DNA of 64,000 bases, taken from assembly GCA_037367355.1 (NCBI GenBank), contig CM074698.1, forward strand, positions 3,224,001-3,288,000. Reading direction: 5' to 3'. Origin of the DNA: Neoscytalidium dimidiatum (lineage: Eukaryota > Ascomycota > Dothideomycetes > Botryosphaeriales > Botryosphaeriaceae). This document shows, in pieces, positions 24,927 through 36,621 of the stretch. The stretch's first letter is position 1. The number at the start of each line of letters is the position of its first letter. Made by a program: the position numbers and the translations under genes. The notes below the pieces were generated by a model. That model saw nothing but the letters and a program-made list of their open reading frames with translations, was not told where the DNA came from and ran no database searches.

Positions 24927-27033
24927 ATGGCCGACTCGGACGAAGAATACGTCTACGGCTCCGATGACGAGAACCCCACCGGCGGCTCTTCCTCCGCCGC
25001 GGACGGAGCCCGCCGCGGCGGGGCGAACGGCAAGGGCAAGGGCCGCGCAAACGGAGGTCAAACGTCGCGGCGCTGGGAGCAGGGCGTGCACGCGGACGCG
25101 CATTCGCTCAAAGAAGCGGCGGACGGGAGGCTGCTGCCGGACGAGGAGGACAACCCGGAGGCCAAGAAGAGAAAGAGGTAGGTCGTTCGTTTCCCTTTGC
25201 TAGGTTCGGGGGAGAGCGTGAGATTCTTTGGAGCACGACCCAGCACGATTTACGCAAGCTGTGGGCATCGTTGTTGTCATTGTTGCTATTTTTTTTGTTT
25301 TTTCTCTCTTCTTTTCCTCGCTGCATATCGAGGACACCCGAACCGAGCCAATATGAGCATGCCACTGGACACTGTGTTTGCGGACATCGGGAAGTGCCGC
25401 GGCCCAGATTGTGGAAGGTTCGGGAGAGGTTGTCCTTTGCATCCTATACCCAAGCCGTGGTTGGAAGAGAAAGAAGTTGTTATGATGCCAACGAGAGAGG
25501 AGACGCTGCGTATGAGGTATTTCCTCCGGGACTAGATCCGAAAGGGGATACCTATACTCGTGCAGTGTTCTGCATGCCATTGACGGGTGTATGCCGGATA
25601 TTGGGGAGGAATACAATGTGGCTCAGTCTCCGTTTAGAAAGACCACGTCCACCATCCACTTTTCTTCATCACATGCTAGCGTTCTTTCTGCTATTCAAAT
25701 CATCAATGTAAGCTGACATTAAGTTAGACTACGTCAGGACACAAAGCCTTTTCAGCGCGGAATTATTCGTCATGTCGTCCTTGTCTTGGATCAATCGGAA
25801 GCAATGCTCGAGAAAGACTTCAAACCGACTCGATATGCAGCAGTTCTAAAGTATGCGCAGGAGTACGTGCGAGAATTCTTCGAACAGAACCCCATAAGTC
25901 AGTTGTCTATCATGAGCATGTACGACGGCCTATGCAACCGCGTCAGCGAGCTCAGTGGGAATCCGAATGACCACATCGCACCCCTGCAGAGGATGAGGGA
26001 TACCAGACATCCGAGTTACCAGGATCCCAGAGGTAGTCCGTCCCTGCAGAACGCACTGGAGCAAGCACGCGCCGCACTGTATCACACTCCGAGTCACGGG
26101 ACCCGAGAAGTTATCATAGTGCTCGGTGCACTGCTGTCCCTCGACCCTGGTGACATCTTCAAGACCATCGCCAACTGCGTCAAGAACAACGTCCGAGTGA
26201 ACATCATCGGCATGGGCGGGCGCCTGAAGATCTGCCAGGAAATCTGCTCCCGGACCAACGGCGGCGACGAGACGGTCTACAGCGTCGCGGTCGACCAGCT
26301 GAACTTCCGCGACCTGCTCCTGGCGACGACGACGCCGCCGGTGATCCGGCAGACGGCCGAGATGGCGGCCAACAACACGGCGTCGCTGCTCAAGATGGGC
26401 TTCCCGTCGCGCGTGGCCGAGGACGCGCCGACCGTCTGCGCGTGCCACGGCGCGCTCACGCGCGGCGGCTACCTGTGCTCGCAGTGCCAGGCCAAGGTGT
26501 GCAGCCTGCCGACGACGTGCCCGTCCTGCAACCTCACCCTCATCCTCTCGACCCACCTGGCCCGCAGCTACCACCACCTCTTCCCGCTCAAGAACTGGAG
26601 CGAGGTCACCTGGGACCGCGCGCGCCAGGTTGGCAGCACCGAGTGCAAGTCTTGCCTGACGCCTTTCCCGCCCGTGCCATCGTCATCATCGTCCTCTTTC
26701 TCCTCTTCGTCGGCCAAGGCAGCAGCAACAGCAGCAGCCGCCGCCGCGGCAAAGAGGGCTACCGGCGCCGCCACAAACGGCGAGCAACGCCACGGTGCCG
26801 CGAGCGCAAATGGCGTCGCCACGGCGGCGGCGGCGGGGGAGACGAGGAAGAGGCAGACGGAAGGCGCGGGCGCGAGCGAGAGCTCGCGGTACGAGTGCGA
26901 GGACTGCGGGAACCACTTTTGCGTCGACTGCGACGTCTATTGCCATGAGGTCGTGCATAATTGCCCCGGGTGCTTGAGTCAGATGCCGGCGGAGGTGGTG
27001 GGGGAGGTTGATGGCGGTGGGAATGGGGCGTAG
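24927..27033 (+). CDS. SSL1: TFIIH core subunit Ssl1 (p44 homologue)
   Basis: Two exons (24927-25177, 25728-27033) give 518 residues. Ssl1 is part of the TFIIH core used in RNA polymerase II initiation and nucleotide excision repair, where it stimulates the Rad3/XPD helicase. The join produces KKRKRLRQDTKPFQRGIIRH, the expected entry into the vWA domain (HVVLVLDQSEAMLEKDFKPTR to about residue 280). A zinc region follows with CACHG...CSQC...CPSC, then the C4C4 RING-like C-terminus (CKSC, CEDCGNHFCVDCDVYCHE, CPGC). A low-complexity Ser/Ala/Gly insert of about 75 residues separates CKSCLTPF from YECEDCG. The intron is 550 nt, about ten times the local norm. The acidic N-terminus (SDEEYVYGSDDE) is common in fungal homologues. 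Confidence 0.93.
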
Positions 27034-27907
27034 ATGGGTTATACGTGGGTGATCTTCTCACGTTTCCGCCTCCCTGCCATGGACGGTATTACTTTTTTTT
27101 TTTTTTTTTTTGCTTTCTTCTGCTTGCAACATCATGATGGCGCGCTGGCGCTTTCTATCCCCTGGGCGGCGGTTTTCCTGTTCGTTGTTGGTTATGATTG
27201 ACGAGAGCCTTGATGGGTGCGGTTGGGTAGGGGGGGCGGTGTTTTCGTGGTTGCATCATTGAACGCAATTTTTCTTTTTCGCTGTATGAGGAAAAATGGG
27301 GTTGATGGGTGGGTTGGCATATTGCTAGGCGTCAAGAAAAACAAAGCATGTATGAAATCAGTTATCTGGATAGGCACAGCAGCTTTTTTCTTTCCCTTTT
27401 CTTTTTGGAAGAATACTGTTGTGTGTGAAGTGGTATGTACGTCAACAGCCAGACAAAGTGAACATCATTCTCTGTGCCCAGGCTCCTACAGATTTTGTAG
27501 GCTCGACAAAAGTTACAATACGGTAAGGCATCGGAGACAAAATTCTCGTTGTACAGCCTTGCCCTACAGCTGCGCCGCTTACTCTGCTACAGGGTTTGAT
27601 AGCATGGTGCGTACCGGATTCGAGTTCCGATTGCACTGCCTCGTTAGAGAGCAAAGTGGTTCAGCGGATGGATTTCTGCTTGGTATCATAGGAAATCGAG
27701 TTCCAATCGCCCATGTCGTGCTAGTTTGAACCAAGGGTCCGAAACAGTCATTCACAAGCGCAACGCGATTGCCCACTATAAAAGACTGTAGCAGCTGCTC
27801 AACTGCTTTCACCATTACGCGAATTTTCTTCTAACCAATTCACTTCGTACTACCGACGATTAATCTACACACCTCGTCAAGGCAATACTCAGCTTGCAAA
27901 TACAAGA
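27034..27907. other. Intergenic region upstream of gamma-glutamylcyclotransferase-like gene
   Basis: This contains a long T run at about 27093-27111 just after SSL1 (3' UTR) and the promoter of the next gene at the right. Sequence at 27600-27720 has tRNA-promoter-like words but does not fold as a tRNA (see rejected items). Confidence 0.45.
27777..27784 (+). promoter_or_regulatory. TATA box (TATAAAAG)
   Basis: A perfect TATAAAAG lies 124 bp upstream of the ATG at 27908, a normal distance for a fungal TATA promoter. Few other genes in this window have such a clear element, which suggests inducible expression of the following gene (inference). Confidence 0.5.
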
Positions 27908-28762
27908 ATGGATTTCCTCACCGACGAACTCGAGCGAATGGCAAACAACATTGCACAGTATACCGGCCCAGAATTCGGCTCCGAAATCCCACTTGAACGC
28001 ATCAGCGAGTTCCCTACCACACAGCACGAGCCCTCAGCACGTTCTGTCAATCTGAGCAAGCGCCGGAAGCCTGCAAAATCTAACGTCAGCTTCCTTGTTA
28101 AGATGGGTGGCGTTCTCGCAACAGCCGCTCAAATCCAGGCTGCCGCTGGACTCGCGATTGCACCAGCCACTATCGATGGCACCAACGATGATGGCCAATC
28201 GGAATCGTTCTGTCGCATTACCCAAGAAGCTATGGACAAAGTCGAGCTCTGGCTGTCAGAGAATGGCGTCCCGAAATGCGATAGGCCAGCCGTGGTCCGC
28301 CTTTCCCAAGCTGCGAAGGAGCTTTCTTCTACTTCGCCATATCCCACCTTAGGTCTCGATACGACCCTGCCTCAGCACCGTCTTAATACTACCACGGATA
28401 CTATCCGCCCTCTTCAGGATGAGTCACCAGTTTGGTATTTCTTCTATGGGACGCTGGCAGATCCGGACAAGTTGACCAGCCTCCTAGGGCTCCCGGAGGA
28501 TGAGGCCCCGATTCTGCAACGTGCCAGTATTCAGGGCGGTCTCATGAGGACTTGGGCTGGAAAGTACAAGGCCTTGGTTGATGGCTCGGAGAGAGTATTT
28601 GGGTGGATCTACAGCGTTAAGAGCAAGGAGCATGAGGACGTCCTTCTTGCGTATGAAACAGAGAAGTATGAGGTCGTGAGGTGCAGAATAAAGGTAGAGG
28701 GGCAGAGGGACCATGTTTTCGGTTGTACGTTCCGTTTCGTCGACGATTCCTGTCTCGATTGA
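27908..28762 (+). CDS. Gamma-glutamylcyclotransferase-like (AIG2-like) protein
   Basis: A single exon of 284 residues. The C-terminal half carries the AIG2/GGCT fold start PVWYFFYGTLADPDKL (YFFYGTL at 177-183), where the YGTL loop binds the gamma-glutamyl group. GGLMRTWAGKYKALVDGS and VFGWIYSVKSKEHEDVLLAYE follow in the expected order. The N-terminal ~165 residues are not part of that fold and I recognise no domain in them. GGCT enzymes release 5-oxoproline from gamma-glutamyl peptides. Many fungal AIG2-like proteins have no proven activity, so a catalytic role is only possible. A TATA box lies upstream. Confidence 0.75.
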   Translation: MDFLTDELERMANNIAQYTGPEFGSEIPLERISEFPTTQHEPSARSVNLSKRRKPAKSNVSFLVKMGGVLATAAQIQAAAGLAIAPATIDGTNDDGQSESFCRITQEAMDKVELWLSENGVPKCDRPAVVRLSQAAKELSSTSPYPTLGLDTTLPQHRLNTTTDTIRPLQDESPVWYFFYGTLADPDKLTSLLGLPEDEAPILQRASIQGGLMRTWAGKYKALVDGSERVFGWIYSVKSKEHEDVLLAYETEKYEVVRCRIKVEGQRDHVFGCTFRFVDDSCLD

Positions 28763-29073
28763 GGATTTCTCACTGACCTGTCCCGGTTGAACCTTTCTCT
28801 GGTGGAGTTGTAAAAGTAGATGACGACATTTAATTTCAGAACATATTTGTCTTCATGGCTACATCTTTTACCGTTGTGCTTCCATAGCGCACATGCACGA
28901 CAGGGAAGGTGTCATCGCTTGAGCCCGTTGAGAAACCACGGACGAACGCCTGCACAGCAACGCCAGGCGTGCCTTCTCGAGGCTCTTGTTAGATTCTCTG
29001 GCATTATTTACTTTCTCTCGCTGCTCTCTTCTTCTCTTCCTTTCCTCTTCACTACTTGCGCATGCACATGCCC

Positions 29074-29110
<37 letters not shown>

Positions 29111-29869
29111 CGTGAATTCACTTACCTGTATTAATTTCCAGGTGCAAAATCACGACACCGTGCCTTTGGAAGCGCTGGAAGATTGATTTTCTTTACCTAT
29201 GTCGTCCATGGTGGGCGTTTGTTGTGTGGGTCTCGATGGAGAAAATGGAGGAGTGGATAGATATTATGGGAGCTTGGTGTGACGCTTTAGACACGTTCAA
29301 ATTGGTAGAACTTCCAGAGAACGATACTTGGAATCTGGTATCGAGTGGAGTTCCTTATATAGCAGAATTTGCATTTGTGACTGACTGAAGCTGGACCCCT
29401 GGAACAATCGCAACATTCAACCACGGAACGAAGTTTGGCCAAGACTTACACCTACCAAACAACTGTCAACGAACGAGGTAGGATTGACTTCTTGCCAGTG
29501 GGGAGTTCAAGCAGCCATCTGGATGGAAAAGTCACTGGTTTACCTGCAAAATCAGATCCTGATGATTGCTTCGACTCCCCATGTGCACATTCGCTCGCAA
29601 ATGGAACTTCAGAGCTCAAGATTCCTATGTCTTTTCATAGTAGCCGACGTGTGAACAACGAATAAAATTGAAATTCGGACCGGGGATAAATCTCACATGC
29701 ATATTGATCATACACCTAACTCCTGTCTATACCAACTCCAACTAAACCCAGACGTGAAATTCAAAGCAATCGTTACGCATCCTGTCCAGCACCAATTTAG
29801 TCCATCTAAATGTTAAGATCCTAACCTAATGCCTACCAGAGGCGTTAATAAGAGCACTGATATCTTCAT
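28763..29869. other. Intergenic region with CA microsatellite
   Basis: 1.1 kb between two converging genes. It holds a (CA)n tract at 29074-29110 and several short frames with no family similarity. Confidence 0.5.
29074..29110. repeat. (CA)n microsatellite, about 18 units
   Basis: An uninterrupted alternating AC run of about 37 bases in noncoding sequence. It is likely length-variable between strains. Confidence 0.9.
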
Positions 29870-32800
29870 CTATGAGCCAGCAGCTGAATGTGTGGTTTCA
29901 TCCGTCCACATCAATTCTTCACTTTGGTCAGGAGTAAGAAGATCACGGCAGTGGCGCCCATGATCGTCGAGCAAGTCCCACCCCTTTGGCCACGCTTTCT
30001 GCAGCTCCTTCACAACTTTCGGCTCAAATAGACTCCTGGCTTCAGCGGCGGCATGAAATGCAGTTTTGCCATCAGGTCCGATATGCTCTAGATGAGCTCT
30101 AATGCCTGGCTCGCTCAGAAGGAGCTGCAATTTCTCGAGATCACCCTGCCTAGCAGCTAAGGCGACCGACTGGTACTGGTTCTCCCGGCCACGGTCCTCG
30201 AGCAGGGCCTTGCGCAGCTCAGGGTTTCTGTCCGCAAGCGCGATAAGCTTCCTGAGGATGGGGCAGTCTCCGTACATCACGGCGGCACAAAGCGCCTCGG
30301 GTCCTCCTTTGACAAGTTCGGGAAGGAGAGGTGGGATCATCTCGTCAAAGAGCGCGTTCCACTCCGCATCCTGAGACCGCCATGCTGCAGGTGCCGGGTT
30401 GTAAATGCGCAAGATTTCGATAAATATCCTAAGCCTGTGCAAGATATTGCCCGCCTTGACGAAGATTCTCCTTGCCATAGAAATCCTTCCAGTATAGAGC
30501 GCTGTCAGAATGGCGCGCTCGGCGGAAACCCGGCAGAAGTGCGGGCTCTTGAATATGTCCGGCCTCTCAAGCAGTGTCTCTGCGAAATAGTCCAACTTGA
30601 ATGCTACCGCGATGACTAGCGCGTCGAGTTCCGAAACATCAGGCAGGAAACCTGCTTCGTTATCAACGTTGAGCGGGCGACGGTACTCGTTGGTCCAGTT
30701 TTGCAGCAACGGAGAATCGGGTTTGCAGATGGAGATGAAGCAATCCAGATGTTGGTCTGTCATATTTGATGACCTCTCAAGATGGTATAACCAAGAGGAA
30801 GCCGCATAATTGAAGAATTCAGCTCTCCTCCTTTCGCAAACAGGTGTTTCTTTCGAGAAGTCCGGGTGCCGTATGTAATTGAGACACTTCATTGTAAGCT
30901 CCGCATGAATCCGAGCCTGGCGTTGCTCTATTTCGTTTCCTGTTTCTGTCCAATCCTGTTCGTCCCAGGAACAAGGGTCACTCTGAACAACGAGTTCCTC
31001 AAGAGATCTGTGTGCTAGTCTGACAATGGAATTTGGCTCCTCGTTAGTGATGAAGAATGGTCGGTATTTGTGGACCAAAATTTTTAGGTCCTCAAGGCGG
31101 AGCTCTGGTAGCGTCTTGTCCTTGTTTGCGGAGCTGAGCATAACGGAGTAAACCAACTCCATTATCGTGATAGGTCGAGAAGAAAATGCCACGATTTCCA
31201 GGCAATGGTCTAGTGTCTGAGATCCTCCTTCCCGTTTCAGCACTTGTTTGCGAAGTTTCGCCCAAATCTCAGGTACTCTGGACTCAGTGCACAGGCCTTC
31301 TTCCATCACTTCCAGAAGACGGTCAATGCTTGGAATCGGAAAGGAGTATGTGAGGGAATCGAGGTAGGTAAGTATGGTGTAGACCCAGAGTGCAGACCCT
31401 CCAGCTCTTGCGGCGGCTTCCTCCGCCAAACGCTCTCGGTCTTCCTCTTTCATAAGGGGGCACCGCGAGGGGTTGAAGAATTTGGTCTCTACCAAATGCT
31501 TTGCAATGAAATAGGCCTCCTTGTCTGAAAGTGTCATGTTAAAAGCTTCGCCTGATACAAAGTATTTGACATCGTTGCTGTGACGCGACGACATGAATAT
31601 CTTGCATTGACCACGCAGCTTGGAGACCTCTGCGAGGAAGCCCTGCAGCTCCCCCAGAGCCTCAATTCCGAGCTCATCCAGAGAGTCGAAAACCAAGTAT
31701 ACTGGTTTCTCAGCTGCTCCGATCAAAGCTGATAAATGTGATCTCAATTTCTTGGTCGTCCATGTTTGCTTCGGCCAATCCATCGTGGTGTTGCCGTCGA
31801 GCAGCTTCTGGTATTCCTCATACAAGCTGTCATCGGCAGAAAGGAGCTGGGAGATGCCACTTCGGTATAGGTTGGTTGGATTGTTTCTCTCGCCATCGTT
31901 GGCGCAGAAGTAGCTGCAGACAATGCTGCCTTCAGACTGAAGAAGCTCGGCGACATACGCAGTGACCATCATCTTACCGCATCCTTTGTCTCCAAACATG
32001 GTGATAAGATTGCTGCCTTGAGAGCCAGATTCATGCCAGATTCTGAATTCTGGTATCTCATTCACCCATTTGCAACTACCCATTGCACGATCCTCTGGTT
32101 GGAAAAGAAGTTCGGCCTGGCGGTCACCTCCGAGGAGGTCTCGGACTATGACTTTATCAGAGGATAGAAGCAGAAGGAATACATCATGGCACTTACTTTG
32201 CTGCTTGCTTACCAGCTTTTCCGTTCGGAGAACGCCCAGCGACCCCTCTATGCCAATTCCCTGCAGCAAATGCTTCCATAGCCTGAGAAACTCCTCGACG
32301 GCTTCAACGATGGCATCATGGTTCTTTCGAAGAGATCTTACGAAGTGATCATCCTCCAAAGTTTCGAAAATCTTGCAAATGAACTGAAACATTTGAAAGT
32401 AGCAGTGAACAAGTCCCTGCCAAACATGAGTCCTGTGTGAGGTAGTGAAATGAGTTTCAGCTTACATCATGAATGTGGCCAGGTGCTTTGGGGCTCTGGA
32501 TAAATAGATCGCATTGACAAAGCAAAGGCGTGAGTTCAGTGAACTGTCTTATCTGGATGTCGAGCTCTTTGGAATGTTCGGCGATCTGAATGAGAGCCTG
32601 GTCTTCCTCTTTAGCAAATGGAGTAAGCGTTTGAAAAAAGTGGTCTTTATGCACTCACAGATAAACCCAAGCAGGTAAGATCACAGACAACCGGGGCAGC
32701 CCCCGTGGGATCGAGGCTACTGAAGATTTTGCCGAAGTTTGTGACTTTACGAACTATATCGAGGGTAGGTGCCGATCGCTCAATCCTATGACGAGTTCGG

Positions 32801-33066
32801 GACTTATTGCGGTGATCTACATTCGCACGGTGGATACTAGCGAACAACTCATTCGTGTTCGTAGATTTCCTATTGTCGATATATCTTCGTTGCTCCGGTG
32901 TAAGCTTCGAGTATGCCTTTTCATACGCAGATTTCTGGACATCCCTGAAGATATCGTTGTTATGATTGGGATTCACATTCGCATTTCCTACGGTCTGAAT
33001 GGTGTTCTTCGGAGGCGTAGAGTCATCCTGTTTGATGTCAGCCAATGCATAGACTAAAATATCCAT
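29870..33066 (-). CDS. NACHT-type NLR (STAND NTPase) with C-terminal ankyrin-like repeats
   Basis: Three exons (33066-32659, 32606-32466, 32416-29870; introns 52 and 49 nt) give 1031 residues. Fungal NLRs are signal-transducing NTPases tied to heterokaryon incompatibility and self/non-self responses. The P-loop GDKGCGK is at about 325-331 and Walker B VYLVFDSLDEL at about 422-432. NACHT-specific stretches follow (SRHSNDVKYF, GGSALWVYTILTYLDSL, LAHRSLEELV). The last ~170 residues hold two or three weak ankyrin-like units (VALAARQGDLEKLQLLLS, GKTAFHAAAE). The N-terminal ~300 residues resemble the helical domain often placed before fungal NACHT modules (YEKAYSKLTPEQR, FGKIFSSLDPTGAAPVV). I cannot assign them to a named effector such as HET, patatin or an amyloid motif. 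The cytosol is likely. Confidence 0.88.
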
Positions 33067-34368
33067 ACCAAAACGACTCGGAACACGACATCAAACCTTA
33101 CCGCTTCTTCTTTACCCCGTGTCAGGTGAACTTCACTGTACCATCAAATCCCGCCTGAATTAGTCGAGGGGTCCCAAACCTTTCAAAAGGAAGATCAATT
33201 AAGACGGTTACTTACCTTGCACCGCCCCCACCGCCACCATGAATGCCCGTAATTCGGTTTCGGAGCCTTTCAAACCAAGAGGAATGGGAATGAGGAGAAG
33301 GAGTCTTGTGTTATTTACATAGATTTAGCGTGTGAATACGATGGCGGTAGGATCCTTTACCCTTGAGTCGGACTTCGGTTTACGTCCCATGCTCGCAACA
33401 GCAGGGGAAGCGGCTCAAAAATCTTAGACGCAGACGGTACGAGAGATAATGCACAATTGATGTGGCGAATGTTGAATGGGATAATACGGGGAGCAAGATT
33501 GATATATAGTAGTCAGATGAGGCACAGATACTGGAATTGCCTCGAGATGGAAAAGCTAATATGGATTGTTCGCCGCAAGGCAGGAAGACAATCAACATCA
33601 GGTTGGTTGGGCGATTAGCGAAGGGAGTTGTTGGCATCACTCGTAGTAAATAGAGTAGATGGGTGCTGTTAGAAGACCCTTATTGGTGGAATATCATCCG
33701 GGCGATACGCTGATTCGAAGGTTACCCTTGCGCTTGAACGGGCGGGCATATTCCGTGAGGACTGCGGAGCAACAAACACCAACAATTGCAACTGGACGAA
33801 GCCTTCTAGCATGTTGCTATTCCAATGATGGATCCACGACTATGCCTGTCATATGCGGAGTACGAGTGTTCAACAGACTATTAGTCGTACGACCATGTTG
33901 GGCGTGAAGCTACGGGGAATACTTCCATTGGTCCGTGGTCTGTACGATCGTGTCACTGTTGTCGCTATATCAGGTTACAATCCGATCGGTACCAACCAAA
34001 ACATCGGTCTTTGACTGGAAGCTGGTTCGCCTCCACATACATATGCCGCCGTATTGGGTGGTAGCTGTACCAGTACAACTTGGAAGCCGTCCATATTACA
34101 GTTTCATCACTCTGCCTGGTGCTCGCGCCTGAAGCTCCAGCACGATGGCGGATGAGGGCACCAGTGTGATGGGCAAACTTGATGTAGCGAGTAGGTTGTC
34201 GTTGATGCAGTTGGGAAGGGAGAGTGATGGGAGAAGTGGACGTCAGTGATGACTAATTTTAGCGCCGGAGGAAGGGCCGGCAAACAAGCGTTGAGCGCAG
34301 CCTTTTCTGCATCCAACCTCTCTGTGCATCGGCAACGACTTCGGTCACGCTGCTCCACAAACACAATC
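33067..34368. promoter_or_regulatory. Divergent upstream region, NLR (-) and methyltransferase (+)
   Basis: 1.3 kb between opposing start codons, so both promoters must be here. Short frames only. No companion effector gene for the NLR is evident in it. Confidence 0.4.
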
Positions 34369-35160
34369 ATGTCAGATCTCAGTGAGGCTGAGGCCCTCGC
34401 GACTAAGGAGTTCTGGGATGAGCGTTACAGCAAGTCTGACGGCCACAATCCAACACATGAGTGGTTCAGAACCTTTGCTGCACTGGAGCCCTACTTCCAG
34501 AAGCATCTCTTCTCCTCTCACCCTGCCAATGCAAACCCGCGCATCATGCACCTTGGATCCGGGGACAGCGTAAGTCTACCGTGTCTCTCTTGTTGCCGAG
34601 GAGAAAAGGAAAAAGAACATATCCCCATTCTCACTTTGTCACGTGCTGCGATAGACTGTCCCGGCCGACCTCTCCCACCGGGGGTACAAGAATCAACTGT
34701 GCCTTGACTTCTCAGCCGTAGTAGTAGACCTCATGTCCAAAAAACATGCTGATGTTGGTGGCATCGCATGGCAATGGGCCGATGTCCGCTGTATGCCCGA
34801 AATCCCGGACGGCTCCATAGATGTAGCCTTCGACAAAGGCACAATGGACGCTATGATCCACGGTAGCCCATGGTCGCCGCCGGATGATGTAAAAGAGAAT
34901 ACTAGAAAATACCTTAATGAGGTGAGATGACTTAATTGATGCTGAGGTTTCTCGCGCTGACGCCGTTTGACTAGGTGTTCCGCACGCTGAAGGACGATGG
35001 CGTGTTCCTCTACATCACATATAGACAGCCCCATTTCATGAGACCTCTGCTGAACTCGAGCGGCATTTGGGATCTCGACATGGATGTGCTCTCCGGTGGT
35101 GAAAGTTCGTTCGACTACTACGGCTTCGTGTTGAAGAAAAAGAGGAAGACGGACCCCTGA
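34369..35160 (+). CDS. Small class I SAM-dependent methyltransferase (EEF1AKMT4/METTL13-like)
   Basis: Three exons (34369-34569, 34655-34921, 34975-35160) give 217 residues. The start FWDERYSKSDGHNPTHEWF is the entry typical of the METTL13-N/EEF1AKMT4 group. SAM motif I, IMHLGSGDST, spans the first splice. GYKNQLCLDFSAVVVDLM and the strongly diagnostic PDGSIDVAFDKGTMDAM follow. The C-terminus is complete (VFLYITYRQPHF to the stop). Relatives methylate lysines of elongation factor 1A, but substrates of the fungal members are not established, so this stays a family-level call. No targeting signal; probably cytosolic. Confidence 0.82.
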
Positions 35161-36621
35161 GCCTGGAGTGTTTGTATCATGGACATGAACTGGAAAGATG
35201 AATCTTGGTCGCGGAGCTGTGTCTGGAAAATTCACCACAACTTCATTATAAATCTTTCTTCATCTTTTCCCTAAATTCCAATTCCAGGACTACACCGTTC
35301 ATGGCCAGTCAGCCCTTGAGCAAAATCTGGAGGTCAAGAGCAACTATAGACGGACCAAGCGACATGCCTCACGGCTTGTGCTTAAGAAATTCTTGGATGA
35401 GCTTATCGTGTAGTTCATCAATTGTAAGTAAGTCTTTCGGCCCTTTCAGTTTGGTGCCCGCTCTTCATTGATCTTCAAATTCCTAGGAAGTCGTGGTATT
35501 TGGCCCGACTATCCGACCTTAAAGTGGTGGTAGTTCACAGACGTTCCTCTATTAGTCAACGATGATCCAAAGAGATATGATTGATGCACCGAATCGATCC
35601 AAGAAAGGCACAGCTTACTTATGCCTGGCTTACTGACCGAAGCACTCGTCTCGGAGAACTTACAGAACTTCACTACATCAGCCCACATCCAGACGGATGG
35701 CTCAGCATCCTCAGCCCCTGGATCGTGCGGACCAACCATCTGGGCCTCGATAGACTCTGACCAGATAGTTTGCCGATCGCGGAAACGCCGACGGCGGTAG
35801 ATTACTGCTCGTACCATACAAGCTCCACACCGGACGAAAAGCTCGAATCGATATGAATCGCGACTGGATGTAGGCAGCCTACTGCTGATCCATGGCTCGA
35901 TCGGCTTTGATCGGTTTGACTGAAATGAGGGGAAGAAGATGCTACCCCAGTGGAGGCTCCGCATAGTTGTCTTGGTGCCAAGGTCAGCATACTTCTATGG
36001 TGTGAGCGAAAGACCCACAATAATTCGCACACAGCTGATCACGTTCATGTTTGGAGAGTTGGGCCAAGGCTCCGCGCGGCAGTGCTTCTGGGCGGAAGAG
36101 GCGCCGGGTATGGAGCATGTGAGGGACGGTTGCGGAAGCTTAACGCCCTTAACACCACCCAGCCGGATCCGGCTCCCGAGCCAAGACTCCGCTTGCACGC
36201 TTCCAAGACTCCGCTCCACTCTTCCGCCACGCAATCTGCTACATTTCCGAACTCTCTGCTCCCGCGCTACTTTCTTGTCCTCTTGTCGGCTTACTCGCTC
36301 CTTAGCTTGCCCAGCCGACCTTGATGACGTCCTCTCTTGTTTCCGACTGCACGCCTGTTTTCGCTCGTGCGCCTCGTCCTCGCCATGATGTATGCCCAGG
36401 TACCAACCAAGGTGCGGCCCATGGGGAGGATTTCTTGTCTTCTTAGGTTCTCCACACTCCTGGTCGCCGTCTCCGACCCCGTGGGCACGTATTAAATGAT
36501 GATTGAGACCCAATTTTCTCTCGGGCGCGCAGCAGACCGTTGTCAGGCCCTCTTTGCAGATCGATTGCCCTAGTCGTTCGTCTTATATTCCCGCGGTCCA
36601 TCGATACCAATTTGCATTACC
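35161..36621. other. Intergenic region upstream of MFS transporter
   Basis: 1.46 kb. A minus-strand frame at 35509-35964 (151 codons) contains WMWADVVKF-like sequence that I do not recognise; it may be chance or a relic. The right part is GC-richer and should hold the transporter promoter. Confidence 0.4.

Noticed and set aside
27600..27720. tRNA-like words (a GGATTCGAGTTCC B-box-like stretch and a GTGGTTCAGCGG A-box-like stretch)
   Set aside because: The two boxes are in the wrong order, and I could not form a 7-bp acceptor stem or an anticodon arm around either. A tRNAscan-SE run would decide.
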